From JALZKA01 sp963734015 (GTDB taxonomy: Bacteria > Actinomycetota > Thermoleophilia > Solirubrobacterales > 70-9), in assembly GCA_963734015.1 (NCBI GenBank), contig CAVTFG010000024.1:62001-126000 (forward strand): a stretch of DNA of 64,000 nucleotides, in the 5' to 3' direction. This document shows, piece by piece, positions 16,674 through 28,332 of the stretch. Within the stretch, counting starts at the first letter, position 1. Each line of letters begins with the position of its first letter. Under the pieces are notes generated by a model that saw nothing but the letters and a program-made list of their open reading frames with translations, was not told where the DNA came from and did no database searches. The position numbers and the translations under genes are program-made.

Positions 16674-17801
16674 CTGCGCGCCAGCGTCACAGTCGTCTTC
16701 GCGCTGAACGGCATGCTGTTCAGCAGCCTCTTCGCGCGCATGCCCGCGATCAAGGCGGACATCGGCTTGAGCGAGGGCGAGGTCGGGTTCGCGCTGCTCT
16801 GCGGGGCTGCCGGGCTGATCCTGTCCCAGCCGATCGCCGGCGCGCTCACCACCCGGTTCGGCAGCAGGCCCGTGAGCGCCGCCGGGATCGCGCTCTACGG
16901 CGCGTTCACCGTGCTGCCCGCGCTCGCGCAAGCGCTTGGCCCGCTCGCGCTCGCGTTCTTCGCCGTCGGCGTCGGGTCCGGGCTGCTCGACGTGGCGATG
17001 AACGCACAGGGAGCGCTCGCCGAGGAACGTCATCCCCGGGCCATCTTCAGCTCGTTCCACGCTGCCTTCAGCTTCGGCGCGATGGGCGGTGCGGCGCTGG
17101 CCGGCGGCATGGCGGCGCTCGGCGTGGATCCGGCGGCGCATCTCGCCGGGCTCGGCCTGCTCGCGATCGCAGTCGGGCTGCTCGCCACGCTGTGGATGCT
17201 GCCTCCGAGCGCCGACGCCACCGATGACGGCCGGCTGTTCGCGCGGCCGACCGGGCCGCTGCTGGTGCTGGGAGCGGTCGCGTTCTGCGCCGCGGTCAGC
17301 GAGGGAGCGGTGGCGGACTGGAGCGCGATCCTCCTGGCCGAGTGGCGTGACGCTTCCGAGGCCACCGCGGCGATCGGGCTGACGGCGTTCTCGGCGACGA
17401 TGGGGCTCGGCCGGCTGGCCGCCGACCCGCTCCGCGAGCGATTGGGCCCGCAGCGCCTGATGCGCGCCGGAGCGACGACGGTGCTGATCGGGCTCGTCCC
17501 GGTCCTGCTCCCGCTGGGGGTGCCCGCCGCGGTGGCCGGCTTTGCGCTCGCCGGCGCCGGCCTCGCCTCGCTGTTCCCGCTCGCGCTGCTGCTCGGCAGC
17601 CGCGCTCCTGGGCAATCCGCCGCCGCGGGGATCGCAGCGGTCTCGACGGCGGGCTACGCGGGATTTCTGGCGGGGCCCGCGACGATCGGATTCCTTGCCG
17701 AGGGCATCAGCCTGCCGGCCGGGCTGGCGGTGATGGCACCGCTGGCGCTCGCGGTCGCCGCCCTGGCTCCTCGGGCCTGCGCCGTCGCCGACGCGGCCTG
17801 A
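16674..17801 (+). CDS. MFS transporter
   Basis: About 375 residues of the major facilitator subgroup that begins with a helix ending FARMPAIKADIGLSEGEVGF. Motif A appears as ALTTRFGSRPVS, followed by VGVGSGLLDVAMNAQGALAE and FSSFHAAFSFGAMGGAALAG. About 12 helices are present, and the C-terminal half has TAFSATMGLGRLAADPLRER. The first helix needs the residues RASVTVVFALNG, which lie upstream of the first ATG (16713). No ATG, GTG or TTG exists in frame there; CTG at 16674 is the best start, or the true 5' end is lost to an indel in the C-run at 16662-16667. Substrate unknown. Confidence 0.88.
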   Translation: MRASVTVVFALNGMLFSSLFARMPAIKADIGLSEGEVGFALLCGAAGLILSQPIAGALTTRFGSRPVSAAGIALYGAFTVLPALAQALGPLALAFFAVGVGSGLLDVAMNAQGALAEERHPRAIFSSFHAAFSFGAMGGAALAGGMAALGVDPAAHLAGLGLLAIAVGLLATLWMLPPSADATDDGRLFARPTGPLLVLGAVAFCAAVSEGAVADWSAILLAEWRDASEATAAIGLTAFSATMGLGRLAADPLRERLGPQRLMRAGATTVLIGLVPVLLPLGVPAAVAGFALAGAGLASLFPLALLLGSRAPGQSAAAGIAAVSTAGYAGFLAGPATIGFLAEGISLPAGLAVMAPLALAVAALAPRACAVADAA

Positions 17802-17802
17802 T

Positions 17803-20800
17803 CTACTCGCCCTCGATGCAGAGCGCGGCGAGGTCCAGGTCGTAGACCGGGTGCAGGACCTGGCAGCCCATCCGTGACGAGAGGAGGTGCGAGACGGTGC
17901 CGTTGGCGAAGGCGACCGCGGGCACCACGTCCTCGACGAGCATGCGGTCGATCCGGGCGTAGGCCGCGAGCCGGCGATCACCTCTGAGCGGCGCAGCCCG
18001 CGCGAAGGCTCGGTCGACCCGGGGGTCGTCGAGCAGATGGCCCAGCTGGCCATCGACGTCCCAGAGCTGGAGGAAGTTGAGCGGGTCGACGTAGTCGGCG
18101 AACCAGTTGGAGTACACGAGGTCGAACGGCTCCCCCGGCGTGTCTGCGCGCTCGAACATCTCCCCGAGTCGGGAACCGATGGACGGTGAGGTCGATGCCG
18201 ATCGCGGCGAGGTTCGAGCGGAGGATCTCGGCGTGTCGCGCGCAATCGGGGTAGTCGCACGTGTAGAGCACCGCCGGGCCGCTGAACCCCGCGGCCAGCC
18301 TGCGCGCTCGCTCCAGGTCGGGACCGCCCAGCGGATAGGCGGCCACGTCTTCGTAGCCGGGGATCCCGGGCGGCAGGAGCTGGTCGGTCGGGCGCGCCGG
18401 GTCTCCGAAGCCGGTGTATTCGGCCAGCGCGCGCCGGTCGATCGCGTAGCTCACGGCGCGGCGAAGGCGCACGTCGTCGAACGGCGGCCGGGTGGCGTTG
18501 AACGCGAACTGGTAGGTGCTGAGGCTCGGCTGCGTGAGGAAAACCGAGGTCGCTGGCGCCCGCGGCCTCGCTACCCGGTCCGAGGCGGGCGTCCAGCTCC
18601 TCGACATCTGCGGTCGACAACGGCTCGTCCGCCGTGAACGCATCCAGCTCGAGGTAGTCGGCTCGTCCCGCCTCGACCTCGGCGAGTGCGCGCTCCGGTG
18701 ACCAGCCGATGTCGTAGCGGATCTCGGCGAGTCCCTGCGGGCGCGGTCCGTCGTAGTTCGGGTTGCGGCGCAGCACGTAGCTTCGCTCGGGCGTGTGCGA
18801 TGCCAGGTAGTACGGGCCGGCGGACGGGAGGAGGTCGACGCCATTGGGGTCCACGGGCGTGCCCGGGGGAACGGGGCAGAAGAACGTCGCCGCCAGTCGG
18901 GCGGTGAGGTCGCCCGCCGGGCGAGTGAGCTCGATGATGAGCCGATCCCCGCGAGCCTCGAGCCCGGTGACGTCGCCCGCGCGGCCGGCCGCGTACGCCT
19001 CGGCTCCCACGATGTCGCCCATCAGCAAGCCGGCATACGCACCCATCCGGGGATCGAGCGTGCGCTCGATTGCCCGGGCGAAGGAGGCCGCCGTGACGGG
19101 CTCGCCCGACGGCGGGGAGAACCGATAGCCGGAGCGGATACGAAACTCGTACCGCCGTCCACCGGCCGAGACCGTTGGGGGCCCGGCCGCGATCTCGGGA
19201 ACCAGCTGGGCCCCCTCGGGGGCGGGCAGGTCCGGATAGTTGTAGAGCCGGGCACAGGTGGCCCCCTGGCGCGTGAAGTCGAGGTCGAGGGCGGGATCGG
19301 TCGGCCCGGGATCGGACTGGACGAGGACCCGTGCCACCTCCTCCGACGAGGCCGGGGTGGGACTCTGCGGCTCGCCGCTCTGGACGCTGACCCAGACCCT
19401 GTCGTCGGCGAAGGTCACGCTCCGCGGTGCCTCCCCGACCGCGATCGTCGCCGCGACCCGATTCGTCTCGGGATCGATCCGGCTGACGGTCCCGTCCAGG
19501 CTGTTCGCCACCCACACCGCGCCCGCCCCCGTGGCCACCCCGGTCGGGTGCCGCCCCACGGGGATCACCGCCGTCACCGCTCCGTTCTCGGGATCGACAC
19601 GCGAGACGGTGTCGCTCTGGCTGCTGGCGACCCAGACGGCGTCCTCGCCCACCGCCAGCGCGACCGGGGACTGGCCCACCTGCGTCGCCCAGGTGACCGC
19701 GTTGGCCGATCGGGGATCGATGCGAGCGAGCGTCCCGTCGTCCTGGTCGACGACCCACACCGCGCCGGCGCCCGGTCGCCAAGGCGACGGGGTCGTTGCC
19801 CGACCGGGACGTCGTCGACCAACTCGAGCGTCTCCGGGTCGACCCGGGCCAGGGACCCGTATCCGCTACCCACCCAGACGGCGCCCTCGCCGACGGCCAC
19901 CGGGTTTGCGATCGACGATCCGAAGAAGTCGGCTCGTCGGGGGCCACTCGCACTGTGCGGTCGCCCGCCTGGAGATCGGGGTCCAGCCGCACGAGGTTCT
20001 CGCGCCGCGTGTCGCCGATCCACACCCCTCCGGAACCGACCGCGAGGCCCGCGACGCTCGATGTCCGGAGAGCGCGTCGCCACGACCGTCCGGCTCTCGG
20101 CGTCGACCTTCGACACCGTGTCGTCGCCGCGGTTGGCAACCCACACGTACTTCCCATCGACGTCCACCTCGGTCGGATCGACGCCCGTGGGCACCGTCGT
20201 CTCGATCTCGTTCGAGCCGGGATCGATCACCGCGAGCGAGTTCGGCTCGGCGAGGTCCGGGTCGGCCTCGCCGCTCAGGCCGACCCAGGCCGCCACGGCC
20301 GCCGCGAGCAGCAGCAGCCCGCCGGCGATCACGAGCGGCGCGCCGCGGCCTCGTCGGATCGCGGCGAGCCGAGCCGGCGGGGACGGGCGATCGAGCTCCG
20401 GGTCCTGGCTCAGGATCGCGCGCTCGAGCCGCTGCAGCTCGGGCCCCGGCTCGAGGCCGAGCTCGTCCGCGAGCCGCGTGCGGCCCTCGCGATAGGCCTC
20501 GAGCGCATCCGTTTGCCGTCCGGAGCGGTAGAGCGCGAGCATCAACTGCCCCCGTACGCGCTCGCGCGTGGGGTGCTCGGTGACCAGCGCTTCGAGCTCG
20601 GGCACCAGCGCCGCGTGACGGCCCAGGGCCAACTCGGCATCGATGCGGTCCTCGAGCGCGGCCAGCCGGAGATCCTCGAGCCGGCTTGTCTCGGTACGGG
20701 CGAACGATTCGTAGGCGACGTCGGCCAGGGGCTCGCCTCGCCAGAGAGCGAGGGCCTCCTGCAGCCGCTCCGCGGCGCCGCGGGCGTCGCCGGCGGCGAG

Positions 20801-21173
20801 CCGCTCCCGCCCGTCTACCGGCCAGGCGCTGGAATCGGTCGGCGTCGACGCTGTCGGGCTCGGCGATCAGCGCGTATCCGTGTCCGCGCGTCGCGAGCGC
20901 CTCCGCGCCGAGGATCTTGCGGAGCCGCGAGACGTAGACCTGCACGGTCTTGGTGGCGGTCGCGGGCGGGCTCTCCCCCCAGAGGGCGTCGACGATCCGG
21001 TCCACGGAGACCGCCTCACCGCGGTTGATCAGGAGGTACGCGAGGACCGCGCGCTGGCGCGCACCTCCCAGCCCGACTGGCTCATTCCCCTCGAGAACCT
21101 CCAGCGGGCCGAGCATCCTGAACTCGATCGGCCTACCGGTAGTGATGCCCGAGCTTACCACCGGTTTTCGCAT
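17803..21173 (-). pseudogene. SARP/BTAD regulator - YVTN propeller - SBP_bac_5 fusion (multiply frameshifted)
   Basis: One ~3.4-kb gene of about 1,120 residues read through several frames. Order: winged-helix DNA-binding domain (RQRAVLAYLLINRGEAVSVD, VYVSRLRKILGAEAL), BTAD domain (ALYRSGRQTDALEAYREGRT), one transmembrane helix near residue 280, then a YVTN-type beta-propeller with repeats such as GAVWVANSLDGTVSRIDPET. Last comes a family 5 solute-binding domain (FRIRSGYRFSPPSGEPVTAA, LRRNPNYDGPRPQG, VRLRRAVSYAIDRRALAEY). Frames change near 20828, 20065, 19925, 19795, 19768, 18540 and 18170, each explained by one- or two-base indels. No in-frame stops occur in the chosen segments. It would be a membrane-tethered regulator with an extracellular sensor. 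The high indel density may mean decay or locally poor sequence. Confidence 0.8.
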
Positions 21174-21274
21174 GTTTGCCGTTCTGCTACCGCCTGAATC
21201 CGGCCGTTTACCGGGTCGTTCCAGGCTTGCCGCAATCGGATCGCGCCGGGCGATCCAGCACCGAAGGAGCCGAG

Positions 21275-21618
21275 ATGAACATCCTCCGAATCACGCGTCG
21301 CGTCCTCACCGTCGTCCTCGTCATGGGAGCGCTGTCCGCGCCCGTCGCTGCGGCGTCGCCGTTCGAGGAGCGCTTCCCCAGCCTCGCCGACCGAAGCACC
21401 GCGCCGCCCGCCGGAGCCTGGTTCCCGCCCGGGCAGACGTCTGTCGCCCTCAGCCCCTCCCGGAGCCGTCGGATTCGCCGGCCGCCGCGTCCCAGGGGGG
21501 CTTCGACTGGGGCGACGCCACGATCGGCGCGGCTGCGATGCTCGCGATCACCGCGATCGCCGCCGGCAGCGTGGTCGAGCTCAGCCGGCGGCGCAAGCCG
21601 CGACCCAAGGTCGCCTAG
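21275..21618 (+). CDS. Small secreted/membrane protein, unknown function (frameshifted)
   Basis: From the ATG at 21275, preceded by AAGGAG, the first frame encodes a signal peptide (RRVLTVVLVMGALSAPVAAA) and the linker SPFEERFPSLADRSTAPPAG. Near 21450 one missing base moves coding to the next frame: PQPLPEPSDSPAAASQGGFD, then a C-terminal membrane helix (ATIGAAAMLAITAIAAGSVV) and a basic tail RRRKPRPKVA. The joined product is about 115 residues. Signal peptide, short exported linker and membrane anchor suggest a cell-surface peptide. It is divergent from the large regulator fusion, with about 100 bases between the starts, so the two may be linked. No family recognised. Confidence 0.6.
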
Positions 21619-22769
21619 GGCGACTGAAGTTCCAACCAGCCCGCGAGCAGCGCGAGCTCCGCAGCGAGCGCCTCCCGAGTCTCGGGAGGCGCTTCTGCCT
21701 CCAGGTGCGTCGCCTTGACCAGCAATCGGCCGGCCTTGCGGTCGGCCTTCAGGTCGACGCGCGCGACGAGGCGGTCGCCGAGCAGGAACGGCAGCACGTA
21801 GTAGCCGTGCACGCGCTTCGGCTTCGGCACGTAGATCTCGAGCCGGTAGGTGAAGCCGAAGATGCGCTCGACGCGAGGGCGGACCCAGAGCAGCGAATCG
21901 AACGGCCCGATCAGCGCGCGGGCGTCGACAGCGCGCGGGATCCGTGCATCGTGCCAGAGGTATCCCTGCGTGCGCCCCCAGCCCTCGACCTCGACCGGCA
22001 GCAGCTCCCCGGACTCGACCAGCTCGGCGACTCGGAGCTTCGCCTCGGCCGTCGGCAGGCGGAAGTAGTCGCGCAGGTCCGGTTCGGCGGCGACGCCCAG
22101 CCCCCGGGCCGCGATCCGGACCAGCTCGCGCTGCGCGTCGGCGACCTCGGGCGTGGGCGCGTCGAGAACCGCGGCGGGCAGGACCCGCTCGGGGACGTCG
22201 TACAGGCGCTGGAAGTTCCGCCGGCCGGCCGCCGTGATCCGCCCGCTCCAGAACAGCCACTCGACCGCCTTCTTGGAGTCGCTCCAGTCCCACCAGGGCC
22301 CGGTTCGTCTCGGGGTCTCCTCGGCGAGCTCGGCTGCCGTGAGCGGGCCGTGGTCCGCGATCCGGGCGAAGACCTCCTCGACGAGCTCCGGCCGCTCGCG
22401 CTGCACGCGGACCATGCTGCCCCAGGCGTCGTCCGCGGCGCGCTCCATCCGCCAGCGCAGCAGCGGCTGGGTCGCGACCGGGAGCAGCGACGCCTCGTGC
22501 CCCCAGTACTCGAACAGCTTGCGCGGCGCCCGGTGCGATGCGTCGTCGAGCAGCGCGCGCGGATACGGCCCGAGCCGGCTGAAGAGCGGGAGGTAGTGCG
22601 CCCGCTCGAGCACGTTGACCGAGTCGATCTGGAGCTGGCCGACGTGCCCGAGGACGCGACGCAGCGCCCAGCCGTCGGGTTTTCCGTCCGGCCGAGGCCG
22701 GCCGAGGCCCTGCGCGGCGAGCGCTGTCCGCCGCGCCTCGGCGGCGGAGAGACGCTCGCGAGGACTCAT
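21615..22769 (-). CDS. AlkZ/YcaQ-like DNA glycosylase (winged-helix HTH_42 family)
   Basis: 384 residues, normal for the HTH_42 family whose studied members unhook DNA interstrand crosslinks or excise alkylated bases. The QxQ-type catalytic motif is present in VGQLQIDSVNVLERAHYLPL, followed by RKLFEYWGHEASLLPVA. The central winged-helix part includes GRRNFQRLYDVPERVLP, and the C-terminal beta domain has GPFDSLLWVRPRVERIFGF and YYVLPFLLGDRLVARVDLK. I chose ATG 22769; the longer open frame upstream is antisense to typA. The exact lesion specificity is unknown. Its start is only 24 bases from the typA start on the other strand. Confidence 0.88.
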   Translation of the reverse strand: MSPRERLSAAEARRTALAAQGLGRPRPDGKPDGWALRRVLGHVGQLQIDSVNVLERAHYLPLFSRLGPYPRALLDDASHRAPRKLFEYWGHEASLLPVATQPLLRWRMERAADDAWGSMVRVQRERPELVEEVFARIADHGPLTAAELAEETPRRTGPWWDWSDSKKAVEWLFWSGRITAAGRRNFQRLYDVPERVLPAAVLDAPTPEVADAQRELVRIAARGLGVAAEPDLRDYFRLPTAEAKLRVAELVESGELLPVEVEGWGRTQGYLWHDARIPRAVDARALIGPFDSLLWVRPRVERIFGFTYRLEIYVPKPKRVHGYYVLPFLLGDRLVARVDLKADRKAGRLLVKATHLEAEAPPETREALAAELALLAGWLELQSP

Positions 22770-22793
22770 CGACCTGAAGCTAACGTCATCGCC

Positions 22794-24624
<1,831 letters not shown>

Positions 24625-24626
<2 letters not shown>

Positions 24627-24648
24627 CGCCGAGGCGACGCTCGGCGCT
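24625..24648 (+). terminator. Hairpin at the end of typA
   Basis: AGCGCCGAG, loop GCGACG, CTCGGCGCT: a perfect 9-bp stem whose first bases overlap the typA TAG stop. It lies between typA and the convergent secreted-protein gene (ends 24675), where a terminator is expected. No T-run follows. Confidence 0.55.
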
Positions 24649-24674
24649 GCGCTCGAGGGTTCAGACGCTCGGGC

Positions 24675-25241
24675 TCAGAGCCGCGAGCACTGGTCCTCCT
24701 TGTTGCCTTGGACCCGGTTCTGACCGCCGGTCGGCCGCGGCCGGTTCTCCTTGCATTGGAGGTTCCCGTCGACCGTGTTGCGCGCGATCTTCACGCCGCC
24801 GGAGTTCTGGAACGCCTGGATGTTGCCGCCGACCCGGTTGCCGATCGCCCGGAGGGCGCCGGTGTTGTCGTCGTAGAGGATGTCGGCGTTCACGCGGCTC
24901 GACCGGACCGTTGCCGAGCGGCCCTGGACCACCTGGACGCTGCCGCCCACGCGCGAGCTGCGGACGACGTTGACCCTCCGCGCGTTCTCGCCCTGGACGT
25001 TGCCGATCACGCGGACGCCCTTGGCCCGTAACGTCGCGTTGCGCTCGACCTTGACCGTGCCCTGGGCCTTGGTCCCGTTGAGCACGCAGGTCGCGCCTTG
25101 CGGAACGCGGATGTTGTCGAGCGTCCTGGCGCCGATCGTCCCGCGGCACGTGCGCTCCTCGGCGCTCGCGGAGGCTGGGAGCAGGGCGCACGCCGACGCG
25201 GCGAGCAGGGCGACGGCGGTGAGGGTTCGTGGTCCGGGCAT
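24675..25241 (-). CDS. Secreted beta-helix-like repeat protein
   Basis: About 188 residues from ATG 25241, preceded by AAGGAG with good spacing. Residues 1-28 are a signal peptide ending ASASA. The mature part is a chain of roughly 20-residue units that alternate V/I with G-N and N-x-V, for example VRVIGNVQGENARRVNVV, SRVGGSVQVVQGRSATV and NRVGGNIQAFQNSGGVKI, the pattern of a right-handed parallel beta-helix. Cysteines flank the repeats (TCRG, ATCV, LQCKE, QCSRL) and could form disulphides outside the cell. Length and composition suggest a structural or surface protein; no enzymatic motif is visible. Confidence 0.8.
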   Translation of the reverse strand: MPGPRTLTAVALLAASACALLPASASAEERTCRGTIGARTLDNIRVPQGATCVLNGTKAQGTVKVERNATLRAKGVRVIGNVQGENARRVNVVRSSRVGGSVQVVQGRSATVRSSRVNADILYDDNTGALRAIGNRVGGNIQAFQNSGGVKIARNTVDGNLQCKENRPRPTGGQNRVQGNKEDQCSRL

Positions 25242-25352
25242 CTTCGATCTCCTTGATCCGTTGCTTCGGAGGAACCCCATCGGACAGGGCTGAGCCGCGG
25301 CTGAGAGCGAGATGAGAAAACGCTCAGGACAGCAGGTATCGAGGCTGGGTGA

Positions 25353-26573
25353 TCAGCGCCGCCGGACCGGCTGCTCGCGAGTGGGCGGCCTGTGAACGCG
25401 GCCCTCGCGGTGTTGCGCCCGGGGGCGCGACGGCGCCAGCAGATGGTGGCGCGGGACCGGCCTGCGGCCCCACTCGGCGCGCAGCGCGTATTCGATCAGC
25501 CGGTCGAAGTACGCCGGCAGCGCGGGCGGCTCGATGCCGCTCGGCGCCAGGGCCGCGCGCGCGCCGGAGTCGTCATAGGTCGTGTCCATCGAGAAGTACG
25601 GGAAGAACGGCTCGCTGCTCCGGAGCGCTCGCCGTCGTCGCTCGCTCCCGGTGCGCACCAGGACCGGGTGCAGGAAGCGCCGGTAGAAGGCGGGGGACAG
25701 GAGGCGCGGCCGTCGCCGGTCGAGCCGGTCGCAGGCCATCGTGACGAGGTCGTCCAGGCTCGACGCCCGGTCGGCCGCGGTCAGGTGGAACGTGGTTCCG
25801 GGCCGGCCGCCGAGCGCGAGGAGCGCGTCGGCGACGTAGTCGACGGGGACCACGTCGACCGGCGACGTCCGCGTCGCGGGCAGCGCCGGGTAGTTGCCTC
25901 GGGCGAACGCACGCAACGGCCAGTAGAGGACGTTGAACGCCGGAGTCCAGCCCGTCCGTGAGTCGCCGACGACGATGCTCGGCCTGAACACCTGGACCGG
26001 GAGGCTGCCGGCCCTCGCCTGTACCTCGACCTCCGCCTCCAGCTTCGTCCGTTCGTAGGGGTTGCGGTGGTCCTGGTTGAGGTCGAGGTCGCGCTCGGAG
26101 AACGCGCCCGGGTGGGTGCCTGCGACGTACGCGGTCGAGACGTGGGAGAAGCACTGCAGCACCCCCCGCTCGTGGGCGAGCTCCGCCAGGTCGAGCATCC
26201 GGCGGGTGCCGTCGACGTTGATCTCCCGCGACTCGGGGAGCCCGAGCGTGAACGACACGGATGCCGCGCAGTGGATGATCCATTCGGCCCGCTCGGACAG
26301 CCACTCGAGCTGCGGCCGGCTGAGGCCGAGGCCGTCGCGGGTCAGGTCCGCGGGGATCGCGACCACCCGGCCCGCCCACCGCTTCGGGTCCCCCGTCAGT
26401 TCCGCCAGGCTCGCCCGCACGCGCTGCCGTGCCGCGGCCTGGCCCTCGGCCCTGACCAGCACATAGACCGTGCGATGGTCCTGTTCGAGGAGGCGCGCGA
26501 GCAGCTCGCCGCCCAGGAATCCGGTGCCGCCGCTCAGGACGACGCCGGGCGAATGCCTGATCGAGTCTCTCAT
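25353..26573 (-). CDS. SDR-family thioester reductase / fatty acyl-CoA reductase-like protein
   Basis: About 406 residues. N-terminal NAD(P)-binding motif VVLSGGTGFLGGELLARLLE, then DLTRDGLGLSRPQ, IIHCAASVSFTLGLPESREI, the catalytic SHVSTAYVAG with NPYERTKLEAE (Tyr-x3-Lys), and VFRPSIVVGDSRTGW. This is the extended-SDR domain found in carboxylic acid reductases, NRPS terminal reductases and fatty acyl-CoA reductases. The ~45 C-terminal residues are very Arg-rich. No carrier protein or ligase lies nearby, so it may reduce or isomerise an acyl-CoA or a lipid. The start could also be 26582. Confidence 0.85.
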   Translation of the reverse strand: MRDSIRHSPGVVLSGGTGFLGGELLARLLEQDHRTVYVLVRAEGQAAARQRVRASLAELTGDPKRWAGRVVAIPADLTRDGLGLSRPQLEWLSERAEWIIHCAASVSFTLGLPESREINVDGTRRMLDLAELAHERGVLQCFSHVSTAYVAGTHPGAFSERDLDLNQDHRNPYERTKLEAEVEVQARAGSLPVQVFRPSIVVGDSRTGWTPAFNVLYWPLRAFARGNYPALPATRTSPVDVVPVDYVADALLALGGRPGTTFHLTAADRASSLDDLVTMACDRLDRRRPRLLSPAFYRRFLHPVLVRTGSERRRRALRSSEPFFPYFSMDTTYDDSGARAALAPSGIEPPALPAYFDRLIEYALRAEWGRRPVPRHHLLAPSRPRAQHREGRVHRPPTREQPVRRR

Positions 26574-26712
26574 CCCACTCATCCGGCTAATCGAAGCGCG
26601 GCCAGTTAAACATCGGGTGAGGATTGCGTGAAGACGGGCGCCTCACGATGGCCATCGGGCCAGATCGGGCCCCGGCGGACCGTACGCGCGGGCGAGGACC
26701 CCGCGACCGTGC

Positions 26713-27509
26713 TCAGTTGCCAAGCCACTCCTCGATCGGCACGCTCTCGGCGAATGCAGCGAACGAGCCCGTCTCGCGCATCTCCTCGGCCACGCGCGCC
26801 AGCGCGCCGGCGGCCACCCAGGTGAGCTGGCTGCCGACGCTGATCCGCTGCCCGCCGGCCTCGGTGATCTCGGTGAGCGTCAGCCCGGGGTGCGCCAGCA
26901 CGTTCTGGGGCTTCGACGTCGCGTCGGACACCGCGCGGATCTCGTCGCCGCTGGCCAGGCCGGGCGCGTAGACCACGTCCGCGCCGGCGGCCTCGTAGGC
27001 CTGCAGCCGGGCGATGGTGTCGTCGAGGTCGGCGATTGCGCCGGAAGTTGATTCTCGGCGCGGGCCGTAAAGGTGAACGGGAAGTCGAGCGCCCGCGCCG
27101 CCTCGGCCGCGGCGGCGACTCGCTCGACGGCGTGGCTCAGCTCGTAGATGCCGGTTTCCGGATCCCAATCCTCGATTGAGCCTCCGATGGCTCCCGCCTC
27201 GGCCGCTCGGGTGATCGCCTGGGCGGCGTCCTCGGGGGCCGGCCCGTACCCGTTCTCGAGGTCGACGGCGACCGGCAGCGCGCTCGCCTGGTCGAGCGCC
27301 CGGGTGTGCTGGGCGACCTCGTCGAGCGTCACGTCGCCGTCGAGGCGGCCGAGCGTGAACGCGAAGCCGCCGCTGGTGGTCGCGAGCGCCTTGAACCCGA
27401 GCCCCTCGAGCACCCTGGCCGACCCGGCATCCCAGGGGTTGGGAAACAGGAACGGCTCGCCCTCGTGGAGCGCTCGGAACGTCTCGGCCTTCTCGAGTTG
27501 GGTTGGCAT
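26713..27509 (-). CDS. Isocitrate lyase/PEP mutase family protein (frameshifted)
   Basis: About 264 residues after joining two frames. TIM-barrel enzyme with FPNPWDAGSARVLEGLGFKA, ATTSGGFAFTLGRLDG, LPVAVDLENGYG, GGSIEDWDPETGIYELSHAV and the downstream VVYAPGLASGDEIRAVSDAT. The EDxxxx segment differs from the KKCGH of true isocitrate lyase, so this belongs to the broad 2-methylisocitrate lyase/phosphonomutase group with unknown substrate. The frame changes near 27045, consistent with one missing base. The ATG at 27509 is preceded by AGGAGGTC. It is divergent from the methyltransferase gene. Confidence 0.87.
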
Positions 27510-27560
27510 CCGGATGACCTCCTGGCGTCGCTGGCTCGCTTGCTGCATCATTTCGCGCCC

Positions 27561-28332
27561 TTGAACGAATTGCCCGAGCACGTGTTGCGCAACCGCACCC
27601 AGTGGGACGCGTGGGCGGAGGAATACGTGAGGCCGGGGCGGGAGAACTGGGAGTCCGAGGAGCCGAGCTGGGGCATTTGGGGAATCCCGGAGTCGCGGGT
27701 GGGGATCCTGCCACCCGACCTCGAGGGCCGCGACACGATCGAGCTCGGCTGCGGGACCGGATACGTGAGCGCCTGGCTCGCGCGTCGCGGGGCGCGGCCC
27801 GTGGGCATCGACAACTCGCCCGCGCAGCTCGAGACCGCGCGTGCCTTCCAGCGCGAGTTCGGGCTCGAGTTCCCGCTGCTCCACGGCAACGCGGAGGAGG
27901 TGCCGTTACCCGGACGCCAGCTTCGACTACGCGATCTCCGAGTACGGAGCCAGCATCTGGTGCGACCCGTACGAGTGGATCCCGGAGGCGGCGCGCCTCC
28001 TGCGGCCCGGCGGGCGGTTGGCCTTCCTCGTGAACTCGCCGCTGCTGATGGTGTGCTCCGGTGACCTCGTGGACGACCAGGCGGAGGAGCGCCTGATGCG
28101 CCCGTACTTCGGCATGCATCGCTTCGAGTGGCCGGACGACGCCTCGATCGAGTTCTGCCTGCCGCACGGCGAGCTGATCGCGCTGCTGCGCCGGTCGGGA
28201 TTCGAGATCGAGGAGCTGCTCGAGCTCCAGCCTCCAGAGGGCGCTACGACGCGCTACGAGTACGTCACGCTCGAATGGGCCAGGCGTTGGCCGAGCGAGG
28301 AGGTCTGGAAGGTTCGGAAGGCGCGCGGCTAG
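27561..28332 (+). CDS. Class I SAM-dependent methyltransferase (frameshifted)
   Basis: About 256 residues across two frames. The SAM-binding motif I is DTIELGCGTGYVSAWLARRG, followed by GIDNSPAQLETARAFQREFG and LLHGNAEEVP. An extra base near 27905 shifts the frame, after which YPDASFDYAISEYGASIWCD and LRPGGRLAFLVNSPLLM continue the Rossmann core. The N-terminus has WDAWAEEYVRPGRENW. Start is uncertain: TTG 27561 or GTG 27582. The methyl acceptor is unknown; the overall pattern is like small-molecule methyltransferases. Confidence 0.87.

Noticed and set aside
16455..19760. Single 1,101-residue minus-strand protein
   Set aside because: Only the part before about 18540 (in reading direction) is real; the rest runs antisense through the MFS transporter after a frameshift.
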